Assembly: GCF_011927625.1 (NCBI RefSeq)
Contig: NZ_JAATIZ010000001.1
Span: 186,001-250,000 of the forward strand
Length of the DNA stretch: 64,000 nt
Reading direction: 5' to 3'
Origin: Paenalcaligenes hominis
Lineage (GTDB): Bacteria; Pseudomonadota; Gammaproteobacteria; Burkholderiales; Burkholderiaceae_B
The translations under genes and the position numbers were made by a program. The notes below the pieces were generated by a model that was given only the letters and a program-made list of their open reading frames with translations, had not been told where the DNA came from and made no database searches. Positions 8,640 through 17,659 of the stretch are shown here, piece after piece (within the stretch, counting starts at the first letter, position 1; every line of letters starts with the position of its first letter).

Positions 8640-9572
8640 ATGGAGACAATATTTATAACTCATCCTTCTTTTTATCAGCATGAGATGGGAGCAGGGCACC
8701 CCGAGTCGCCGTTGCGCTTACAAGCTATACAAAAACATCTAGCGCAAACGGGTCTAACAAACATGCTGCATGAAATGACTGCTCTTAAAGCCAAAGAGGA
8801 GGATTTGTCGCGTGTACACAGCCTACATCATATCGCTACTATGCAGCAATATGCACCTGAAACGGGCTACTTCAGCATTGATAGTGATACGGTTTTAAAC
8901 CCTCATACCCTCGAGGCCGCCTATTATGCAGCCGGAGCCGGAATTTTAGCGGTAGATCAAGTCATGGCGGGCCACGCTCAACGGGCTTTTTGTGCCGTAC
9001 GCCCTCCAGGTCATCATGCCTGCTTTGACCAAGCCATGGGGTTTTGCTTTTTTAATAATGTCGCCGTAGCCGCAGCGTATGCCATTGAAAGATATCAGTT
9101 AGATCAAGTGGTCATCGTGGATTTTGATGTGCATCACGGTAATGGAACCGAAGACATATTCGCTCATCAAGACCAAGTGCAGATGTTCGGTTTTTATCAG
9201 CATCCTTTTTACCCCCATGCTCGTCATTTACCCGAAGCTCCAAATATGTACAATGAAGCGGTGCCAGCGGGAACCGAATCTACTGCTATTCGCGACCTAG
9301 TAACGCAAAGCTGGTTGCCTCGATTGCGCCAGCTTAAGCCCAAATTACTGTTTTTTTCTGCTGGGTTTGATGCGCATACCGAAGACGCCATGGCACAGAT
9401 GCATTTAACTGAAGCCGATTTTGCTTGGATTACCGATCAGGTCATGCAGGCAACCGCCATCAGTACCCATGGTCGAGTGATTAGTATGCTTGAAGGAGGC
9501 TATGCGTTAGACGCTTTAGCGCGCAGTGTGGCGGCACATATAAAGGTGCTGGCCGGATTAGCCACTAAGTAA
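8640..9572 (+). CDS. histone deacetylase family protein (acetylpolyamine amidohydrolase-like)
   Basis: A zinc-dependent amidohydrolase of the arginase/deacetylase fold. Bacterial members remove acetyl groups from polyamines or other small amides, and some act on proteins. The 310 residues carry the N-terminal THPSFYQHEMGAGHPESPLRL, the catalytic His pair in VRPPGHHA (125-126), the zinc ligands in DFDVHHGNGTEDIF (Asp161/163, His165) and FSAGFDAHTED near 240. Length fits the single-domain class II-like group. The start ATG keeps the conserved N-terminus although no ribosome site precedes it. The substrate cannot be told from sequence, and etfBA downstream has its own promoter region. Confidence 0.88.
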   Translation: METIFITHPSFYQHEMGAGHPESPLRLQAIQKHLAQTGLTNMLHEMTALKAKEEDLSRVHSLHHIATMQQYAPETGYFSIDSDTVLNPHTLEAAYYAAGAGILAVDQVMAGHAQRAFCAVRPPGHHACFDQAMGFCFFNNVAVAAAYAIERYQLDQVVIVDFDVHHGNGTEDIFAHQDQVQMFGFYQHPFYPHARHLPEAPNMYNEAVPAGTESTAIRDLVTQSWLPRLRQLKPKLLFFSAGFDAHTEDAMAQMHLTEADFAWITDQVMQATAISTHGRVISMLEGGYALDALARSVAAHIKVLAGLATK

Positions 9573-9578
9573 GTCCGC

Positions 9579-9622
9579 TTTTGTGCAACACACAAAATGC
9601 TTTATGATTAGTCATTGCACAA
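9579..9622 (+). promoter_or_regulatory. paired inverted repeats in the etfBA leader
   Basis: TTTTGTG / CACAAAA form a 7-bp palindrome with a 5-base centre. TTGTGCAA (9581-9588) also has its perfect inverse TTGCACAA at 9615-9622. A TATGAT that could be a -10 box lies between them at 9603. The layout suggests an operator pair around the promoter; the regulator is unknown. Confidence 0.4.
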
Positions 9623-9652
9623 TCTATTTTTAGCTAAATTGGAGATTGCCTG

Positions 9653-10402
9653 ATGAAGGTGTTGGTGCCTGTGAAACGTGTAGTTGACCATAACGTCAAG
9701 GTACGCGTAAAGTCTGACCAAACTGGTGTAGACATAGCAAACGTAAAAATGTCCATGAACCCCTTTGATGAGATTGCGGTCGAAGAGGCCATTCGTCTTA
9801 AAGAGAAAGGGGTGGTAACTGAGGTCGTAGCGGTATCGTGTGGCGAAAAGCCCTGCCAAGAAACCTTACGCACGGCAATGGCAATTGGTGCTGATCGTTC
9901 CATTCAGGTTGAAACTGATGTTGAGTTACAGCCGCTAGCTGTAGCCAAACTCCTGAAAGGCGTTGTCGATACTGAACAGCCTCAGCTTGTCATCTTGGGT
10001 AAACAAGCCATTGATGATGATGCCAATCAGACCGGTCAAATGTTGGCGGCGTTATTGGATTGGCCCCAAGCTACTTTTGCCAGTGCAATAGAGCTTGATG
10101 GCGCTCAGGTAAAAGTAACACGCGAGGTAGATGGAGGACTAGAAACGATTTCACTTACCCTACCTGCGGTGATCACCACCGACTTACGCCTGAATGAACC
10201 GCGTTATGTGACCTTACCGAACATCATGAAAGCAAAAAAGAAAACCATTGATGTATTGACACCCGAAGGCCTAGGCGTAGATGTGACTCCACGTATTAAA
10301 ACCCTTAAAGTCACCGAGCCTGCCGCTCGTGCAGCGGGTGAAATGGTAGCGGATGTTGCAACGCTTGTCGCAAAACTTAAAAATGAAGCAAAGGTGATCT
10401 AA
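9653..10402 (+). CDS. etfB: electron transfer flavoprotein, beta subunit
   Basis: EtfB with EtfA accepts electrons from acyl-CoA dehydrogenases and passes them to ETF:quinone oxidoreductase. The 249-residue protein starts [20 protein letters not shown] and shows the family stretches [19 protein letters not shown] and [33 protein letters not shown], which line the AMP site. Near the end [14 protein letters not shown] is also typical. TTGGAG lies six bases before the ATG. etfA follows with no gap, and an acyl-CoA dehydrogenase follows etfA. Confidence 0.97.
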   Translation: MKVLVPVKRVVDHNVKVRVKSDQTGVDIANVKMSMNPFDEIAVEEAIRLKEKGVVTEVVAVSCGEKPCQETLRTAMAIGADRSIQVETDVELQPLAVAKLLKGVVDTEQPQLVILGKQAIDDDANQTGQMLAALLDWPQATFASAIELDGAQVKVTREVDGGLETISLTLPAVITTDLRLNEPRYVTLPNIMKAKKKTIDVLTPEGLGVDVTPRIKTLKVTEPAARAAGEMVADVATLVAKLKNEAKVI

Positions 10403-11332
10403 ATGTCGATACTAGTGATTGCTGAACACGATAACGTAGAGCTTAAAAGCGCGACCTTAAATACTGTGGCTGCCGCCTCACAACTTGGAAACGATGTTCA
10501 TGTATTGGTGGCCGGAGCCAATGCGACGACGGTTGCAGAGGCAGCGGCTCAAATTCAGGGTGTTACCAAAGTCCTTTTGGCTGAAGATGACGCCTTAGCT
10601 AATGGCTTAGCTGAAAATGTAGCGGCTCAAGTGCTTAGCGTAGCGGATGCATACAGTCATATCTTGTTTCCCGCTACGGCAGCTGGAAAAAACGTAGCTC
10701 CACGCGTGGCAGCCAAATTAGACGTGGCACAAATTTCAGATATATTGTCGGTTGAGTCTGCGGATACCTTCACTCGTCCTATTTATGCTGGTAACGCGAT
10801 TGCTACCGTACAGTGTACCGATCCTAAGCTAGTACTTACTGTGCGCACTACTGCTTTTGATGGGGCTGAGCCCACAGGGGGCACTGCAGTAGTAGAAACC
10901 GTAGCTGCGCAAAACGACAGTGGAAAGTCCAGCTTCGTCAGTCGCGAGATGGCAAAAAGTGATCGTCCAGATTTAGCAGATGCTACTGTGGTGGTATCGG
11001 GTGGTCGTGGCCTAGGCAGCAAAGAAAATTTTGCCTTGATTGAAACCTTAGCAGACAAACTAGGCGCTGCAGTGGGCGCTTCTCGTGCCGCGGTAGACGC
11101 AGGTTATGCACCCAATGACTGGCAGGTGGGGCAAACAGGCAAAATCGTTGCACCGCAGCTTTATATTGCTGTAGGCGTATCGGGTGCCATTCAACACTTG
11201 GCGGGTATGAAGGACTCCAAAGTGATTGTTGCCATCAACAAAGACCCAGAGGCACCCATCTTTAGTGTCGCCGATTACGGCTTAGTTGGTGACCTGTTCG
11301 AGGTCCTCCCCGAACTGACCAACGCGCTTTAA
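10403..11332 (+). CDS. etfA: electron transfer flavoprotein, alpha subunit
   Basis: The FAD-carrying half of ETF. The 309 residues have an N-terminal domain similar in fold to EtfB and a C-terminal FAD domain. The latter contains [14 protein letters not shown], the run [23 protein letters not shown], the Gly-rich [13 protein letters not shown] and [20 protein letters not shown]. These are the standard FAD contacts. The ATG directly follows the etfB stop TAA. A strong terminator ends the pair. Confidence 0.97.
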   Translation: MSILVIAEHDNVELKSATLNTVAAASQLGNDVHVLVAGANATTVAEAAAQIQGVTKVLLAEDDALANGLAENVAAQVLSVADAYSHILFPATAAGKNVAPRVAAKLDVAQISDILSVESADTFTRPIYAGNAIATVQCTDPKLVLTVRTTAFDGAEPTGGTAVVETVAAQNDSGKSSFVSREMAKSDRPDLADATVVVSGGRGLGSKENFALIETLADKLGAAVGASRAAVDAGYAPNDWQVGQTGKIVAPQLYIAVGVSGAIQHLAGMKDSKVIVAINKDPEAPIFSVADYGLVGDLFEVLPELTNAL

Positions 11333-11340
11333 TCCAAATC

Positions 11341-11371
11341 AAAGCCTGTAGTTCTGCTACAGGCTTTTTTT
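11341..11371 (+). terminator. rho-independent terminator after etfA
   Basis: Stem AAAGCCTGTAG / CTACAGGCTTT with a 5-base loop and a run of seven T. Confidence 0.92.
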
Positions 11372-11398
11372 ATGGTCATCTTTGCCTGAGGAAAAACT

Positions 11399-13192
11399 AT
11401 GACTTATCACGTCCCTCGTGCTGATATTCAGTTTGTGTTCGAACACTTAGTCGATGTGCCTGCTTTATTAAGCTTGCCTGGTAACGAGGATCTCTCCAGT
11501 GATCTACTGCAAGCTGTGCTGGATGAGGGCGCCCGCTACATAGAGCATGAAGTGGCCCCATTAAATCGAGCGTCTGATCAATATCCCCCCAAAAAAACGG
11601 CAGAAGGTGTAAAGACCACGCCCGGTTTTAAAGCCGCGTATGCTGCGTTTCAGCAGTCGGGATGGCAAGGCTTGCAGCATAGCAGCGAGTTCGGAGGACA
11701 AGGGCTACCCAAACTGGTCGGGGCGGCATTTGGTGAAAGCATGAGCGCAGCCTGTGCTGCGTTTGCGCTGTGTCCGATCTTAACCGACTCAGTAATTGAG
11801 ACCCTGATTTTGGCGGGTACACCCAGTCAACAAGAGCATTATTTACCCTCGTTGATGTCAGGGGCATGGACTGGCACCATGAACCTCACTGAACCTCAAG
11901 CCGGTTCAGACCTGTCTTTGGTGCAATGCCTTGCTACGCCTCAATCAGACGGCAGTTACCGTCTCCGAGGAGAAAAGATTTTTATTTCTTACGGCGAGCA
12001 TGACTTAGCAGAGAATATTATTCACTTAGTGCTAGCACGTACCCCTGATGCAGCGCCAGGTATCGCTGGGCTTTCATTATTTTTGGTACCACACTATCTC
12101 GCTCATGATCAGGGTGATTATGCCAAAGGCGCACGTAACGATGTCATGTGTGCGTCCTTAGAGGAAAAGATGGGTTTGCATGGCAGTCCGACGGCGGTCA
12201 TGCGTTATGGCGACGCGGGTGGCGACGTTGGGACTGGGGCCATTGCGTATCTAGTAGGAGAGCTTCATCAGGGCCTGAACTATATGTTCATCACTATGAA
12301 TGCTGCACGCTTTGCCATTGGCATTCAGGGCTTAGGCGTGGCGGATCGCGCCTTATACCAAGCAGAGCACTATGCCGCGGAACGCCGACAAGGGCCCGAT
12401 TTAGCACGCCGTTTTACTAGCCCTGTTCCCCTTCATCATCATCCCGATGTAGAGCGAATGCTGCAAACCATGCGCGCATTAACGGAAAGCACACGCGCCT
12501 TAAGCTATCATGCCGCTTGGCTGAAAGACATGGCTTTACATCATACGAATCCAGATCAGGCGGCAGACTTTCAACGTCAGCATGAGTTTTTAGTGCCTAT
12601 AGTTAAAGGCTTTGCAACAGAGATGGTAAACGAGGTAACAAGCTTAGGCATACAAGTACATGGTGGTATGGGTTTCATCGAAGAAACAGGCGCAGCACAG
12701 CATGCTCGTGATTGTCGTGTGTTTGCCATTTATGAGGGAACCACCGCTATTCAAGCGAATGACTTAATAGGCCGCAAAGTGTTACGAGACCACGGGCAGC
12801 AGGCACTCGCGTGCTTAACTCCGGTTCGTGCCACGATTAACCAATTGCAGCAGCACCCAAATAACACAGAGCTCGCTTTTATTGCTCAACGCCTAGAGCA
12901 AGCCTGCCAAGCCTATGAGCAGGCAATCACCGATTTATTACAGCAACATGCGGCGCAGAAACCTCGAGCCGTATACTTTGGAAGTGTGCCATTTTTGATG
13001 CTGGCTGGGGTAGTGCTAGGGGGCTGGATGATGGCACGTGCGGCGCAGGCAAGTGTTAGTGCAGATACCGAGTTTCTACGAAAAAAATTTAGCACAGCCG
13101 TGTTTCACGCCGCCTATATTCTGCCACGAGCACAAGCGCATGCGCAGTCGATTCAAGCGGGGGTATTTTTAGATCAATCCAGTTGTTATTAA
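11399..13192 (+). CDS. acyl-CoA dehydrogenase, long form
   Basis: A FAD enzyme that oxidises acyl-CoA to trans-2-enoyl-CoA and hands electrons to ETF, whose genes lie just upstream. At 597 residues it belongs to the long group with an extra N-terminal segment and a C-terminal extension, not the 380-residue group. The flavin/substrate signature MNLTEPQAGSDLS is near residue 160, KIFISYGEHDL near 193, and the C-terminal core has GIQVHGGMGFIEETGAAQHARD and AIYEGTTAIQANDLIGRK. Chain-length preference cannot be inferred. TGAGG lies eight bases before the ATG. It has its own terminator. Confidence 0.92.
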   Translation: MTYHVPRADIQFVFEHLVDVPALLSLPGNEDLSSDLLQAVLDEGARYIEHEVAPLNRASDQYPPKKTAEGVKTTPGFKAAYAAFQQSGWQGLQHSSEFGGQGLPKLVGAAFGESMSAACAAFALCPILTDSVIETLILAGTPSQQEHYLPSLMSGAWTGTMNLTEPQAGSDLSLVQCLATPQSDGSYRLRGEKIFISYGEHDLAENIIHLVLARTPDAAPGIAGLSLFLVPHYLAHDQGDYAKGARNDVMCASLEEKMGLHGSPTAVMRYGDAGGDVGTGAIAYLVGELHQGLNYMFITMNAARFAIGIQGLGVADRALYQAEHYAAERRQGPDLARRFTSPVPLHHHPDVERMLQTMRALTESTRALSYHAAWLKDMALHHTNPDQAADFQRQHEFLVPIVKGFATEMVNEVTSLGIQVHGGMGFIEETGAAQHARDCRVFAIYEGTTAIQANDLIGRKVLRDHGQQALACLTPVRATINQLQQHPNNTELAFIAQRLEQACQAYEQAITDLLQQHAAQKPRAVYFGSVPFLMLAGVVLGGWMMARAAQASVSADTEFLRKKFSTAVFHAAYILPRAQAHAQSIQAGVFLDQSSCY

Positions 13193-13212
13193 TTTCTCAT
13201 CGACGTAATCAC

Positions 13213-13242
13213 AGCCCTTGGTAACAAACCAAGGGCTTTTTT
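13213..13242 (+). terminator. rho-independent terminator after the acyl-CoA dehydrogenase
   Basis: Stem AGCCCTTGG / CCAAGGGCT, 7-base loop and a run of six T. Confidence 0.92.
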
Positions 13243-13278
13243 GTGGTAAATAGGATGCACTTGGGCTTGAGAATAATG

Positions 13279-13294
13279 CTGTATGGATATACAG
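13279..13294 (+). promoter_or_regulatory. LexA (SOS) box
   Basis: CTGT-N8-ACAG with an AT-rich centre (CTGTATGGATATACAG) and TA following, a near-consensus match to the proteobacterial LexA operator. It overlaps a possible -10 (TATACA at 13288) and sits 35 bases before the ATG of a small ORF. Confidence 0.7.
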
Positions 13295-13329
13295 TACATT
13301 TATTGATCCTACTCGCTAACGGAGTCCTT

Positions 13330-13497
13330 ATGACCAAGCCTTCTTTTGCCCAATATCTTTTACAAAGTCGATCTCACCCTGTGTTAGCTCAAAAAAGTGC
13401 GTTTGAACTCTATAAAAGTTATCAGCGCCTAGCATTACGTTCGCGTTGGCCGGCCTCTTTATGTATTTGGCGTCGTTCTTCAACAAATTATTCCTAA
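13330..13497 (+). CDS. small basic hypothetical protein, probable SOS-regulated
   Basis: I do not recognise this 55-residue protein. It begins MTKPSFAQYLLQSRSHPVLA, is strongly basic (ten Lys/Arg, two acidic Glu-type residues at most) and has no membrane helix. The stretch SAFELYKSYQRLALRSRW could form an amphipathic helix. The ATG is preceded by CGGAGTC with good spacing, and a LexA box lies just upstream, which is the main reason to take it as a gene. A longer frame would start before the LexA box and is rejected. It is placed between two terminated units, so it is its own transcript. It could be a small DNA-damage-induced regulator, but no function is visible. Confidence 0.6.
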   Translation: MTKPSFAQYLLQSRSHPVLAQKSAFELYKSYQRLALRSRWPASLCIWRRSSTNYS

Positions 13498-13502
13498 TAA
13501 TT

Positions 13503-13531
13503 TTCTTAATTACTCTATTTAATGATAAAAT
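13503..13531 (+). promoter_or_regulatory. possible rplS promoter
   Basis: TTCTTA, 17 bases, TAAAAT in an AT-rich stretch 72 bases before the rplS start. The -35 match is weak. Confidence 0.3.
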
Positions 13532-13602
13532 ACCGGATTCATCCTCTGTCGGGCTGTATATAACAATCCTTTGCCCGTATACGATGTAATCTGGAGCTTA
13601 TT

Positions 13603-13977
13603 GTGAATATTATTGATATCCTAGAACAGGAAGAAATGCAGCGTCTAACCGCTGACAATCCACGTCCTGAATTCAACCCTGGTGACACCGTCGTTGTTAA
13701 CGTTAACGTAGTTGAAGGTACACGTAAACGTGTACAGGCATACGAAGGCGTTGTCATTGCCAAACGCAACCGTGGTTTAAACTCTTCTTTTATCGTGCGT
13801 AAAATCTCTTCAGGCGAAGCCGTAGAGCGTACATTCCAATTGTACTCTCCTCAAATCGCTACTATCGAAGTGAAACGTCGCGGTGCTGTACGTCGTGCTA
13901 AGCTATACTACCTACGTAACCGTTCGGGTAAAGCTGCACGTATCAAAGAAAAATTGGTACGTAAAACCGTTGCCTAA
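13603..13977 (+). CDS. rplS: 50S ribosomal protein L19
   Basis: L19 sits at the 30S-50S interface. The 124 residues match the family throughout, with [22 protein letters not shown], the signature [23 protein letters not shown] and the basic C-terminal [27 protein letters not shown]. Translation starts at GTG with TGGAGC eight bases upstream. In many proteobacteria rplS closes the rpsP-rimM-trmD operon; here it stands alone between terminators. Confidence 0.97.
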   Translation: MNIIDILEQEEMQRLTADNPRPEFNPGDTVVVNVNVVEGTRKRVQAYEGVVIAKRNRGLNSSFIVRKISSGEAVERTFQLYSPQIATIEVKRRGAVRRAKLYYLRNRSGKAARIKEKLVRKTVA

Positions 13978-13992
13978 TAGCTCCGGTTTAAT

Positions 13993-14022
13993 AAAAAGAC
14001 ACCCGAAAGGGTGTCTTTTTTT
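13993..14022 (+). terminator. rho-independent terminator after rplS
   Basis: Stem AAAGACACCC / GGGTGTCTTT closed by a GAAA tetraloop and followed by T. Confidence 0.95.
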
Positions 14023-14038
14023 ATAGGTGAAAGGAGCT

Positions 14039-14775
14039 ATGCAAACAACCGATTTGGCTGCGATCGAAGCATCACGTCTTGGGTATATTCCAGATCAACA
14101 GCCGCTACATCATTTACCTCGCTTGCCTCGCATCCCTTCTCGCTATTTGCGTCCAGGCTTTTTACGGCAGCGCTTAGCTCAGCCCATTGATTGGGCAGTA
14201 GAGCCTTTATTTGCACAGGAATTTGTCCATACGTTTGCTGCCTACCCAGATGCACGTCAAGCGGCAGTCTGTGTGCCTTTAATTGAACGAGAGCATGGTT
14301 TGTCAGTGCTCTTAACACGGCGTGCAGGTCATCTAGTGCATCACGCCGGTCAAATTTGTTTTCCTGGGGGGCGGGTAGAGCATACTGATCAAAGTGCAAT
14401 TCATACCGCCCTGCGTGAAACCCACGAAGAAGTCGGCATTGCTCCGCACTTTATTCAAGCGCTCAGTGAAGAACCTATTTTATTACTAGCTCTCGCTTTG
14501 CCATGCGACCGGTGGTGGCTCTTGTACGGCCCGATTTCCAAATTCATACCGACCCAGCCGAAGTCGCAGAGGTGTTCGAGGTCCCGTTAACGGTACTGAT
14601 GGATCCTACACACCATCAACTTCATCGCTTACAAAAACCCGAGCAGCCTGTGCGCTATTATTTTTCTATGCGCTGGCAGCACTACTTTATTTGGGGTGCT
14701 ACTGCGTTAGTGATACGTAATTTGTACCACCATCTAGCGGCTTTAGTTCAACACGTCGAGGCGACAAAGCCTTAG
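14039..14775 (+). pseudogene. CoA pyrophosphatase-like Nudix hydrolase, broken by a one-base frameshift
   Basis: Nudix enzymes of the NudL type hydrolyse CoA derivatives to phosphopantetheine and 3',5'-ADP. The 5' part encodes the family lead-in and a full Nudix box (GGRVEHTDQSAIHTALRETHEEVG, the REx2EEVG core intact). After EEP the frame goes wrong. Shifting by one base at about 14474-14476 restores YFITSSRFAMRPVVALVRPDF and the conserved PAEVAEVFEVPLTVLMDP to a normal C-terminus. So one base has been lost relative to a working gene, or was missed in sequencing. The ATG has AAAGGAG. The stop overlaps the convergent rsgA stop. Confidence 0.88.
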
Positions 14776-15713
14776 TATTTAGGCTGACTTTCCAGTTCAT
14801 GTAACAAGCGTTGGTATAAAGCGTAACGATCAGGGTGGATCTGGCCGCTTTCAAAGGCTGCCACCACGCCACACCCTGGTTCATGGCGATGACTACAATT
14901 ATAAAAACGGCAGTGTTGAATTGGTTCGTGAAACTCGGTAAAGCCACGCACTAAGTCTTCAGCGGTAAGGTGGGCAATACCAAATGCTTGAAAGCCCGGC
15001 GAATCAATGATTTTTCCTGTGCTACCCGGAATATGATAGAGCTTGGTACTAGTGGTGGTATGACGCCCTGTCCCTAAGGCTTCAGAGTGTGCTTGGGTGT
15101 GGGCTTGAGCCTCGGGAACCAGTGCATTTAAAATCGTCGACTTACCCATGCCACTTTGTCCTAAAAGTAACGTGGTCTTGTCGTGTAAGAGGGCATCAAG
15201 TGCGGTGTGAACTTGGTCGGTGTCTAAAGCGTGGACTTCGATAACAGGGACACCAATTTTTATCAGCGGTTGTAAGCGCTCCCTAGCTAAGGGAGTAGTG
15301 GCTAAGTCAGCTTTGTTAAGCAAAATAAATGGCGTAATACCAGCTGTCTCAGCAGCTACTAAAGCGCGTCCGGTCAAGTCATCAGAAAACATGGGCTCAG
15401 ACGCCAGCACAATAAACAACTGATCGATATTGGCCGCAAATTGCTTAGAGCGCATTTCATCTGAGCGGTAAAGCAGGTTGCGCCGCTCGTGCAGCCGTTC
15501 AATAGCGGCCCGTTCGCCTTGGGTGCTAAGATCTACCCAGTCTCCTACGCAAATACCACCGCGTTTTCCTCTAGGAAAGCATTTTATGATCTCACCAGAA
15601 GCCAGCTCTACAAAATAATGGCGACCGTGACCAGCAATGATTTGACCAGTTTGAGTTGCCGTGGTCGCCGCTTGAGTACCAAGCTGCTGGCGATGAGGTT
15701 TAGTTTTTTTCAT
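14772..15713 (-). CDS. rsgA: ribosome small-subunit biogenesis GTPase RsgA
   Basis: RsgA (YjeQ) helps the late maturation of the 30S decoding site. The 313 residues have an N-terminal OB fold (GRHYFVELASGEIIKCFPRGKRGGICVGD), then a circularly permuted GTPase domain with G4 ILLNKADL before G1 LLGQSGMGKSTILNAL and G3 DSPGFQAFG. A C-terminal zinc knuckle follows (CRFYNCSHRHEPGC). All motifs are intact. It overlaps the upstream M48 protease gene by 14 bases, so the two are co-translated. Its 3' end meets the Nudix pseudogene tail to tail. Confidence 0.96.
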   Translation of the reverse strand: MKKTKPHRQQLGTQAATTATQTGQIIAGHGRHYFVELASGEIIKCFPRGKRGGICVGDWVDLSTQGERAAIERLHERRNLLYRSDEMRSKQFAANIDQLFIVLASEPMFSDDLTGRALVAAETAGITPFILLNKADLATTPLARERLQPLIKIGVPVIEVHALDTDQVHTALDALLHDKTTLLLGQSGMGKSTILNALVPEAQAHTQAHSEALGTGRHTTTSTKLYHIPGSTGKIIDSPGFQAFGIAHLTAEDLVRGFTEFHEPIQHCRFYNCSHRHEPGCGVVAAFESGQIHPDRYALYQRLLHELESQPKY

Positions 15714-16959
15714 AAAATTGCTTTAGATAGTGCACACGTTGAACAGCGGCCGGATGGCTAGCGTAATACGCAGAATACAACGGGTCGGGCGTGAGGGTAG
15801 CGGCATTGTCGTCATACAGTTTGATCAAGGCTTGAACCAGAAACTCGGGTCTGGACTGTTGCGCCGCAAACGCATCCGCTTGGTACTCGTCTTTGCGTGA
15901 CAAAAAGCTAAATAATGGCCCAGCCCAAAAGGTAAAAATAGGGACGGTGAGAAAAAATAAAATTAAAGCGAGGCCATCATTAGGACGACTTAACTGGGGC
16001 AGTACGCCTAATTCAGTATAAAACCAGACATGTTGCGATAACCAGCCCAGGCAAAGCAGCAACACCAACGACAGCCCAAAAGAAAGCACCATACGTTTGC
16101 GTATGTGATGGAACTTAAAGTGCCCTAGCTCATGAGCCAAAACGGCTTCAATCTCATCTTCATTAAGTTTATTTAGCAAGGTGTCAAAAAATACAATACG
16201 CTTGTTGTTGCCTATGCCAGTAAAGTAGGCGTTGCCATGGGCAGAGCGCTTGGAGCCATCCATCACAAATAACCCGCTCAGGGTAAAACCACATCGCTGT
16301 GCGAGTTGTTCAATACGGTGCTTCAAGTCAGCGCGCTCTAGGGGTTTAAATTGATTAAATAATGGTGCGATCACACTGGGGAATAACCACATTACACAAA
16401 GGCTAAAGCTAACCCAAATTAGCCAGGCCCACCATGGCCAAGCGCTACCGGTTGACGCCATTAGCCACAGCACAGCGCTGATTAGGGGTACGCCTAACAG
16501 TACACTAAGAAGTAAGGTTTTAATTAAATCGCTAACAAATAACCGGGGGGTCATACGGTTAAAACCAAAACGTTGTTCAAGTACAAAGGTGCGCCACACA
16601 GTAAAAGGCAACTGCACTAGCCCGCCCAAAAAAAATACGCTACCAATTAAAGCCAGTTGCCTGAGCCAGTCATTGTCTAGGGTACGAGCCCAAAATGTGT
16701 CTAACCATTGTAGTCCGCCCAGTAATAACAACCCGACTAGCAGAGCGGTATCAACCGTGCTTTCTAACAGCGAAAGTTGCGCGCGGGCAGAGGTATATTT
16801 TGCTGCACGTTGGTGGCTACGTAAGCTAATATGGTGGCTGAACTCGGCTGGTACCTGATCTTGGTAGGCACGTACATGGCGTATTTGACGTAACGCCAGA
16901 TAATTACGTACGCTGAAATCAGCAACGAGAAAAATAACGAACAAAACGAGCAGTGTCAT
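15700..16959 (-). CDS. M48 family membrane metallopeptidase (Ste24/CAAX protease 1-like)
   Basis: An integral membrane zinc protease. The 419 residues hold about seven hydrophobic helices, with the zinc motif HELGH in EAVLAHELGHFKFHHIRKRM near residue 275 and the third ligand Glu in RKDEYQADAFAAQQ near 363. These fit the M48A (Ste24) group better than the shorter HtpX. Bacterial members are thought to handle damaged membrane proteins; prenylation itself is absent from bacteria. It leads the two-gene unit with rsgA. The ATG is taken for the start of the first hydrophobic segment; no strong Shine-Dalgarno is seen. Confidence 0.9.
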   Translation of the reverse strand: MTLLVLFVIFLVADFSVRNYLALRQIRHVRAYQDQVPAEFSHHISLRSHQRAAKYTSARAQLSLLESTVDTALLVGLLLLGGLQWLDTFWARTLDNDWLRQLALIGSVFFLGGLVQLPFTVWRTFVLEQRFGFNRMTPRLFVSDLIKTLLLSVLLGVPLISAVLWLMASTGSAWPWWAWLIWVSFSLCVMWLFPSVIAPLFNQFKPLERADLKHRIEQLAQRCGFTLSGLFVMDGSKRSAHGNAYFTGIGNNKRIVFFDTLLNKLNEDEIEAVLAHELGHFKFHHIRKRMVLSFGLSLVLLLCLGWLSQHVWFYTELGVLPQLSRPNDGLALILFFLTVPIFTFWAGPLFSFLSRKDEYQADAFAAQQSRPEFLVQALIKLYDDNAATLTPDPLYSAYYASHPAAVQRVHYLKQFYEKN

Positions 16960-16997
16960 AAGGCAGTGCCTAAATTATTTTTAAGGATTTACTAGTA

Positions 16998-17561
16998 ATG
17001 ACAGTCAAGGACCAACGCCTAGTGTGGTTAGACATGGAAATGACGGGATTAGACCCTGAAAAAGAGCGCATTATTGAGGTGGCCGTTGTGGTAACCGAAG
17101 CCGATTTGACCTTGGTTGCCGAAGGGCCTGTACTTGTTATACACCAAAGTAATGCGTTACTGGACGCAATGGATAACTGGAATAAAGGCACGCACGGGAA
17201 TAGCGGTCTAATTGATAAGGTCAAGGCATCAACGTTAACGGAAGCCGAAGCTGAGGACATTTTACTGGAATTCCTTAAAAAACACGTGCCTAGTGGTAAA
17301 TCTCCTTTATGTGGTAACACCATCAGCCAAGACCGTCGGTTTATGTACAAATACATGCCACGTTTAGAGCAGTTCTTTCATTACCGTAATCTGGATGTCA
17401 GCACCTTAAAGGAAATTGCGCTACGGTGGAAACCTGCTGTGGTGAAAAGCTTTGTAAAACAAAACAAACACGAAGCCCTGGCTGATATTTATGAGTCCAT
17501 TAATGAGCTCAAACATTACCGCGAGCATTTTTTAAATTTAGAGCCGACAGCACAAAATTAA
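16998..17561 (+). CDS. orn: oligoribonuclease
   Basis: Orn degrades RNA fragments of two to five nucleotides, including pGpG from cyclic-di-GMP turnover. The 187-residue DEDDh exonuclease has [22 protein letters not shown] (first Asp/Glu pair), [34 protein letters not shown] (second Asp region) and the final [11 protein letters not shown] with His and Asp. Length is standard. It diverges from the M48 gene with 38 bases between the starts, so the two promoters must overlap. Confidence 0.97.
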   Translation: MTVKDQRLVWLDMEMTGLDPEKERIIEVAVVVTEADLTLVAEGPVLVIHQSNALLDAMDNWNKGTHGNSGLIDKVKASTLTEAEAEDILLEFLKKHVPSGKSPLCGNTISQDRRFMYKYMPRLEQFFHYRNLDVSTLKEIALRWKPAVVKSFVKQNKHEALADIYESINELKHYREHFLNLEPTAQN

Positions 17562-17591
17562 AGGACTGGGTTTCTAACAGTCCACCCTCTG

Positions 17592-17636
17592 GACGCCCGA
17601 TGCTAAGGGAAAATCCTAGCATCAGGGCGTCTTTTT
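17592..17636 (+). terminator. rho-independent terminator after orn
   Basis: Long stem GACGCCC-GATGCTA / TAGCATC-A-GGGCGTC with two single bulges and a T-run. Confidence 0.9.
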
Positions 17637-17659
17637 ACGCGTTAATATGATACTAATTA

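Noticed and set aside
16970-17356. Reverse-strand ORF opposite orn
   Set aside because: It is an antisense shadow of a well-conserved gene and has no recognisable motif or ribosome site.
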